Source: an uncultured Collinsella sp.
GTDB lineage: Bacteria > Actinomycetota > Coriobacteriia > Coriobacteriales > Coriobacteriaceae
Reading direction: 5' to 3'
DNA: 5,804 nucleotides
Assembly: GCA_900759435.1 (NCBI GenBank)
Contig: CAAEVD010000158.1
Span: 1-5,804 of the forward strand
The notes under the pieces are model-generated. The model saw only the letters and a program-made list of their open reading frames with translations. It did not search any database and was not told where the DNA came from. The position numbers were made by a program, and so were the translations under genes. Below, in pieces: positions 1-5,804 of this stretch (its first letter is position 1; the number at the start of each line of letters is the position of its first letter).

Positions 1-40
1 AATAGCAAAAGCCCCCGCGGCCGAAGCGGACCGCGGGGGC
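1..40 (-). terminator. Rho-independent terminator of the PTS/glucosidase operon
   Basis: Positions 11-20 (GCCCCCGCGG) and 31-40 (CCGCGGGGGC) form a perfect 10-bp GC-only stem, and the 21-23/27-29 pairs (CCG/CGG) can extend it. Read on the minus strand, the stem is followed by TTTTGCTATT (10 down to 1), a short U-rich tail. It starts 16 nt past the stop codon of the glucosidase gene. The other side of the stem is not T-rich on the plus strand, so it should terminate only minus-strand transcription. It marks the end of the operon. Confidence 0.93.
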
Positions 41-56
41 AACAAACCTGTAAGAG

Positions 57-2862
<2,806 letters not shown>

Positions 2863-2867
2863 GGTCG

Positions 2868-2873
2868 CCTCCT
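2868..2873 (-). promoter_or_regulatory. EIIC ribosome binding site overlapping the EIIB stop codon
   Basis: On the minus strand the sequence reads TAGGAGGCGACCATG. A perfect AGGAGG lies 5 nt before the EIIC ATG, and its first two bases are the last two of the EIIB TAG stop (2872-2874). Terminating ribosomes therefore sit on the EIIC initiation site, which fits translational coupling of EIIB and EIIC. Confidence 0.85.
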
Positions 2874-3165
2874 AACCCAACAGCGACTGGGCGAGTGCCA
2901 GCACGTTGGCGGCGTTGCCCATGCCGTAGTCCTGTGCGGGGATGACCGCGGTCGGCTTACCGCTCCCCTGCTTGACGGTGTTGAGCTGGTAGGACACCTG
3001 CGGCCCCAAGAGCAGCACGTCATAATTGGCGCACGTCTCCTGATACTCGCCGATACCCACCGCATCGATATCGAGCTCGATGCCGTTTTGCTCCGCATAT
3101 TTCTCGAGTTTCTTCATCAGAATGCTTGTAGACAGACCAGCTGCGCAAACAAGAAGGATCTTCAT
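2872..3165 (-). CDS. PTS lactose/cellobiose-family EIIB phosphocarrier
   Basis: This cytoplasmic protein accepts phosphate from EIIA on a cysteine and passes it to the sugar bound in EIIC. From the ATG at 3165 it is 97 aa and begins MKILLVCAAGLSTSILM. Cys7 sits in the characteristic P-loop-like CAAGxSTS at the end of the first beta strand. The later VLLLGPQVSYQL is the usual core-strand and loop segment of this family. An in-frame ATG six codons upstream (3183) has no Shine-Dalgarno before it and would add an atypical MRRESL extension. The ATG at 3165 has AAGGGA 7 nt upstream (3173-3178) and matches the usual family N-terminus, so it is preferred. The gene starts 46 nt after EIIA and ends 9 nt before EIIC. 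Confidence 0.94.
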   Translation of the reverse strand: MKILLVCAAGLSTSILMKKLEKYAEQNGIELDIDAVGIGEYQETCANYDVLLLGPQVSYQLNTVKQGSGKPTAVIPAQDYGMGNAANVLALAQSLLG

Positions 3166-3211
3166 AAGGGATTCCCTTCGCATTGATTGGTTGGATAGTC
3201 ACCGCACGCCG

Positions 3212-3538
3212 CTAGGCGTTCTTGGTTGCAGTGCACTCATACAGGCAGATCAGCTCCTGCACGAGCTCCTGAGCAAGCATGGAGCACATGAGGTGGTCCT
3301 GAGCATGGACCAGCAACACATCCACCGACAGATGCTCGCCCGCTGCCTCAGTCGAAAGCAGCTGCGTTTGGATGTGGTGAGCCTTGATTCCCGCATCCTT
3401 TGACTGCTTCATGAGTTTGGCGGCGGCGTCAAAATCCCCCGCTTTTGCCTTTTCAAGGGCTTCGAAGGCAAGGCTGCGTGCCTCTCCCGCTGCAGCGACC
3501 AGCTGAAACGAAACCATCTCGGTTCCCTGATCGTCCAT
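3212..3538 (-). CDS. PTS lactose/cellobiose-family EIIA phosphocarrier
   Basis: This cytoplasmic helical protein (family members are trimers) takes phosphate from HPr and gives it to EIIB. It is 108 aa, the normal length. The N-terminal part has the family pattern AAAGEARSLAFEALEKAKAGDFDAA and then AHHIQTQLL. The active site is VHAQDHLM: His78 is the phosphorylated residue and Asp81 the metal ligand, and both fall at the same numbers as in lactococcal LacF. The ending ELVQELICLYE is the usual last helix. The start is fixed by GAGGAG (3545-3550) 6 nt before the ATG. EIIA is the first PTS gene after the regulator, separated from it by 119 nt, which leaves room for an internal promoter or regulatory site. 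Confidence 0.95.
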   Translation of the reverse strand: MDDQGTEMVSFQLVAAAGEARSLAFEALEKAKAGDFDAAAKLMKQSKDAGIKAHHIQTQLLSTEAAGEHLSVDVLLVHAQDHLMCSMLAQELVQELICLYECTATKNA

Positions 3539-3574
3539 AACGGTCTCCTCTCCCGTGATGTTTGGTTTGTACTT

Positions 3575-3582
3575 GAATATTC
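3575..3582. promoter_or_regulatory. Short AT-rich palindrome upstream of the PTS genes (possible site)
   Basis: GAATATTC is a perfect 8-bp palindrome 37-44 nt before the EIIA start, overlapping TTCGAA. It sits in the most AT-rich part of the regulator-EIIA gap, where an activator or RNA polymerase would be expected to bind. No convincing -35/-10 pair is visible around it. An 8-bp palindrome can occur by chance, so this is a placement argument only. Confidence 0.25.
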
Positions 3583-3600
3583 GAAACGCCTATCTCCCGC

Positions 3601-3625
3601 CCGCAATCCTCGAGGTTTATTGCAG
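3601..3625 (-). other. Small hairpin in the regulator-EIIA intergenic region
   Basis: On the minus strand, CTGCAAT (3625-3619) pairs with ATTGCGG (3607-3601) in a 7-bp stem with one G-U pair. Inside lies AAA followed by CCTCGAGG, which is self-complementary. There is no U-tract after it, so it is not an intrinsic terminator. It lies 33 nt after the regulator stop and about 60 nt before EIIA. Candidate roles are an operator-like DNA dyad, a processing or stability hairpin that sets the regulator/PTS mRNA ratio, or chance. Confidence 0.35.
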
Positions 3626-3657
3626 GTAGACTGACAGGGTCATCGACAAAAGAAGTC

Positions 3658-5553
3658 TTAAGCCGTATGCGCTTGCACAAGCGCCATCAGCTCATGCCAG
3701 GACCGGCGCTCGCGTAGGCGCTCGACCCCCTGGCGGTCCATAAAGATCTCGGCGAGCAGTGAGCTCAAGATCCGCGCCTCATCGCCGCCCGACCGGGCAA
3801 ACGACACCATAAAGACGATATCGACCTCATGGCCGTATTCGTCCCAAAGAATGGGGTGTTCGAGCAGGCCCACGGTAACAAAGGCCTCGGCGCTCAAGGG
3901 ATGCATCCCATGGGGCATGGCTACCCCATTGCCAAACGAGGTGGCACTCGCGCTCTCGCGCTCGGCGACCTCTTGGGCAAACTGGGCATCGACACGGCCG
4001 CTCTCGACGGCGCGCTCGGAGAGATATCGGAGAACGGCCTGCTTCGACGACGCCTCAACGCGGTTGAAGAACAGGGCACGGCTAAAGAAAGAGCTTACGG
4101 AGTCCGATTGCGCAGTGTCGTCGCTCAGCACCTTGCGGATAGCGTTGACATCGCTCGTCTCCAAGAAGAAATCGGCCTCGCGGACGGGCACGGGCAACTT
4201 GACGTTGAGCGGCACCGTTGTGAACACGTAGTCGATGTGCGAAAAATCGAACGTTCCCACGCGGGCGACATCGCATGTCTCAATCGAATCGATATACATG
4301 CCAAACTGCTTGCGGTACTGGTGCTCGAGCATACGGGCGCTTCCCGCTCCCGAGGCGCACACGATCAGGATGCGCTTGCGACGCGGCTGGTCGGCTTGCT
4401 GCTCGAGGGCCAGGGCAAATGCCATGGCGATGTAGCCGAGCTCTTCATCAGAGGGCTGGCTGCCAAAATGGCGCTCGAGTACCTGCGAGGTGCCAGCTGT
4501 CATCGAATAGGCCAACGGAAACCTCGTCTTGATATCGGGCAGCATGGGGTTATCCATATGCATGTGATATTCAAGGCGATAGCCCAGAGGGCCGATATGC
4601 CGAGCAAGGTTCATGCGAAGTTCAAGATCGCCGCTAAAGTCAAACCTAAACTCATCGTTGACCGCACGTACCATCTCGGAAGCAATCTCCCACATCTCGT
4701 CCGAGATAACGGCAGAGCCCTTCTCGGGCACGCCCGTGCCCCTGCCGAGCAAATGGATTGCGATAAAGGCAACCTCTTCTCGGGGCATGCTCACGCCCAG
4801 GGCATCCTTGATGTTTGCGGCAATCTGGAAAGCCGCGGCGTATTCGCGCGTTCCCTCCAGTTTTTGAACGTCCGATTCTGCAGCTGGGACATAGCAGCCC
4901 TGCTCGATGCGGCCAAGAGCAATGTAAAGATGCATGATGAGATTGCGGGATGCCAGCGAGCTCACCGTGACGGGCGAGGCCGTCAGGGCATCGTCCACAC
5001 ATGCAGCGATGGCCCGCAGGCGCTCGGCGAGCTTTGCATCGTCGGTGTCGGGCAACACGGGCCTCACCAGCGAGGCCAGGCACAGGCGCCGTTGCGACTC
5101 CCCGCCCGCAACGCGGATTCCGTAGCGTGGGCGCTTTTCGAGCGTTAAGTCAAATTGGGCGAGTTTCTGCTCTACCAGACGCATGTCATTGGACAGAGTT
5201 CGCGCCGAAACGTAGAGTAAATCCGCATACTCCTCAATCGTCACCCACTGGGACCGCATGAGGAGGTCGTTAAGAAGGAAGGACACACGGCCGTCGCGCG
5301 TATCAGGAATGCCCGGATGGGCCAGAGCCGCACCGTCTAGCAAGCGAGCAAGCTCATCTGCACGTGCAACATCGATACGATACTGCCCCTTGCTGCCAAC
5401 GATGCGTGCAACCCCTGCAAGGTTGTCGTTTGCGCGATGGATATAGTTTCTCACGGCGCGCTCGCTTACCTCGAGACGCTTGGCAAGCACCGCGACAGCG
5501 ACAGGCTGAGCGTCCTCGATCATATTTACAAGCTGCTTGACGCGAGCATCCAT
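3658..5553 (-). CDS. LicR/MtlR-type PRD-domain transcriptional regulator with EIIB and EIIA modules
   Basis: This DNA-binding regulator of a PTS operon has its activity set by PTS phosphorylation. It is 631 aa, close to B. subtilis LicR. Domains in order: an N-terminal helix-turn-helix (about 5-60, core VLAKRLEVSERAVRNYI); a second HTH, Mga-like (about 95-150, YADLLYVSARTLSNDM); PRD1 (about 175-275) with His208 in IMHLYIALGR and His267 in VAFIAIHLLG; PRD2 (about 290-388) with His319 in LARHIGPLGYR; a Gat-type EIIB domain (about 393-480) with Cys399 in ILIVCASGAGS; and a mannitol/fructose-type EIIA domain (about 490-630) with His548 in GVAMPHGM. It lacks the RNA-binding CAT domain of BglG/LicT, so it should act on DNA and not as an antiterminator. 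Odd point: the second conserved PRD2 histidine is Ala378 (YIAMAFALAL where YIALHF is usual). The start is set by AAGGAGG 5 nt upstream. It probably controls the four genes downstream, as licR does for licBCAH; the effector sugar is inferred. Confidence 0.94.
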   Translation of the reverse strand: MDARVKQLVNMIEDAQPVAVAVLAKRLEVSERAVRNYIHRANDNLAGVARIVGSKGQYRIDVARADELARLLDGAALAHPGIPDTRDGRVSFLLNDLLMRSQWVTIEEYADLLYVSARTLSNDMRLVEQKLAQFDLTLEKRPRYGIRVAGGESQRRLCLASLVRPVLPDTDDAKLAERLRAIAACVDDALTASPVTVSSLASRNLIMHLYIALGRIEQGCYVPAAESDVQKLEGTREYAAAFQIAANIKDALGVSMPREEVAFIAIHLLGRGTGVPEKGSAVISDEMWEIASEMVRAVNDEFRFDFSGDLELRMNLARHIGPLGYRLEYHMHMDNPMLPDIKTRFPLAYSMTAGTSQVLERHFGSQPSDEELGYIAMAFALALEQQADQPRRKRILIVCASGAGSARMLEHQYRKQFGMYIDSIETCDVARVGTFDFSHIDYVFTTVPLNVKLPVPVREADFFLETSDVNAIRKVLSDDTAQSDSVSSFFSRALFFNRVEASSKQAVLRYLSERAVESGRVDAQFAQEVAERESASATSFGNGVAMPHGMHPLSAEAFVTVGLLEHPILWDEYGHEVDIVFMVSFARSGGDEARILSSLLAEIFMDRQGVERLRERRSWHELMALVQAHTA

Positions 5554-5558
5554 GTCCT

Positions 5559-5565
5559 CCTCCTT
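5559..5565 (-). promoter_or_regulatory. Strong ribosome binding site of the regulator gene
   Basis: The minus strand reads AAGGAGGAGGACATG. A full AAGGAGG lies 5 nt before the ATG at 5553 (a second, overlapping AGGAGG is closer to the start). It fixes the regulator start. Such a strong site is notable for a regulator gene. Confidence 0.8.
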
Positions 5566-5615
5566 TCCCTGCGTCTAGTCTAACGCGGTAAAGAATGACA
5601 CTCCACGTCGCTCTC

Positions 5616-5633
5616 GTTCCGCCAACGCGGAAC
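5616..5633. promoter_or_regulatory. Perfect 18-bp inverted repeat, candidate operator of the regulator/PTS operon
   Basis: GTTCCGC (5616-5622) and GCGGAAC (5627-5633) are perfect 7-bp inverted arms around a 4-nt spacer, 63-80 nt upstream of the regulator start. No T-run follows on either strand, so it is not an intrinsic terminator. Position and symmetry suit a protein-binding site for autoregulation or for another regulator. No clear -35/-10 pair is recognisable beside it, so a link to a promoter is inferred. Confidence 0.45.
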
Positions 5634-5718
5634 AGGTTGCGGGGAGTCCAGCTGAACTTATAGGGGGCACGGAGAGAGGGCCCGAAAGCAATGCGTCGGT
5701 GTGAGATGCGCTTTCCGC

Positions 5719-5758
5719 AGTCATTGGGGACAGATTTAAATTAGTAGTCATTGAGGAC
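5719..5758. repeat. Direct repeat of AGTCATTGRGGAC
   Basis: AGTCATTGGGGAC (5719-5731) recurs as AGTCATTGAGGAC (5746-5758), 12 of 13 identical, 27 nt apart. An AT-rich stretch containing the palindrome ATTTAAAT (5734-5741) lies between them. The right copy is also part of the left arm of the adjacent hairpin, so the same motif appears a third time, inverted, near 5787-5799. This looks like a repeat-family element and not part of a gene. Confidence 0.7.
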
Positions 5759-5801
5759 GTTCTTGTTTGACTAGTCGTTTAAGAACGTCCCCAACGACTA
5801 C
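5744..5801 (-). repeat. Large palindromic (REP-like) hairpin element
   Basis: The 21-nt arms 5744-5764 and 5781-5801 are inverted repeats differing at two positions. The core is GGACGTTCTT / AAGAACGTCC. The 16-nt centre holds the palindrome GACTAGTC (5769-5776) flanked by GTTT on each side. Both mismatches are A against C on the plus strand but become G-U pairs in a minus-strand transcript, so that RNA would be paired along the whole arm. The minus-strand exit is only mildly T-rich (TAATTTAAATC), so a terminator role is possible but weak. The look is that of REP/RAYT-type or MITE-like intergenic repeats. Its outer end may continue past the window edge. Confidence 0.75.
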
Positions 5802-5804
5802 CCG

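Noticed and set aside
3583..3614. Possible RAT antiterminator (GGATTG... on the minus strand)
   Set aside because: Only the first six bases match the known RAT pattern, there is no overlapping terminator, and the regulator lacks the RNA-binding domain that reads RATs.
3829..5148. 439-codon open frame on the plus strand opposite the regulator
   Set aside because: It is a shadow of the regulator gene, whose HTH, PRD, EIIB and EIIA motifs are clear in the other strand.
5616..5633. Dyad as an intrinsic terminator
   Set aside because: No run of T follows the stem on either strand and the stem is only 7 bp.
5657..5662. TATAAG as a -10 box for the regulator promoter (minus strand)
   Set aside because: No reasonable -35 lies 16-18 nt upstream (only TCGGGC/TTCGGG), so the match is not better than chance.
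5719..5801. CRISPR array
   Set aside because: Only two direct copies with one mismatch and one short AT-rich spacer; the third copy is inverted. No cas genes.

Overview
The window holds one complete five-gene carbohydrate operon, all on the minus strand and transcribed from right to left: a PRD-domain transcriptional regulator (3658-5553), then the EIIA, EIIB and EIIC proteins of a lactose/cellobiose-family phosphotransferase system (PTS), then a GH1 6-phospho-beta-glucosidase. A strong intrinsic terminator at 1-40 ends it. The set is self-contained. EIIA and EIIB relay phosphate from HPr, EIIC imports and phosphorylates a beta-linked glucoside (cellobiose or an aryl/oligo-beta-glucoside is most likely), and the glucosidase splits the 6-phospho-sugar in the cytoplasm. 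The regulator carries its own PTS-phosphorylatable modules, so it can sense PTS activity and control the operon.

Layout from left to right: terminator (1-40); GH1 enzyme (57-1511); EIIC (1513-2862); EIIB (2872-3165); EIIA (3212-3538); a 119-nt gap with a small hairpin and an 8-bp palindrome but no gene (3539-3657); LicR/MtlR-type regulator (3658-5553); a 251-nt gene-free region (5554-5804). That last region has a strong Shine-Dalgarno sequence, an 18-bp perfect inverted repeat that could be an operator, and at the far right a repeat-rich segment with a large hairpin resembling REP/RAYT-type palindromic elements. Spacing from EIIA to the enzyme is tight (46, 6 and 1 nt), typical of one co-translated unit.

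The organism is a fairly high-GC bacterium with strong AGGAGG-type ribosome binding sites. The gene set and the GGGGACGTTCTT-like palindromic repeat fit a gut actinobacterium of the Coriobacteriia (for example Collinsella). That placement rests on impression, not on any search.

I do not see an undescribed system. The gene content is a recognisable beta-glucoside PTS operon. The points most worth a second look are the hairpin repeat at 5744-5801, the candidate operator at 5616-5633, and the loss of one conserved histidine in the regulator's second PRD.
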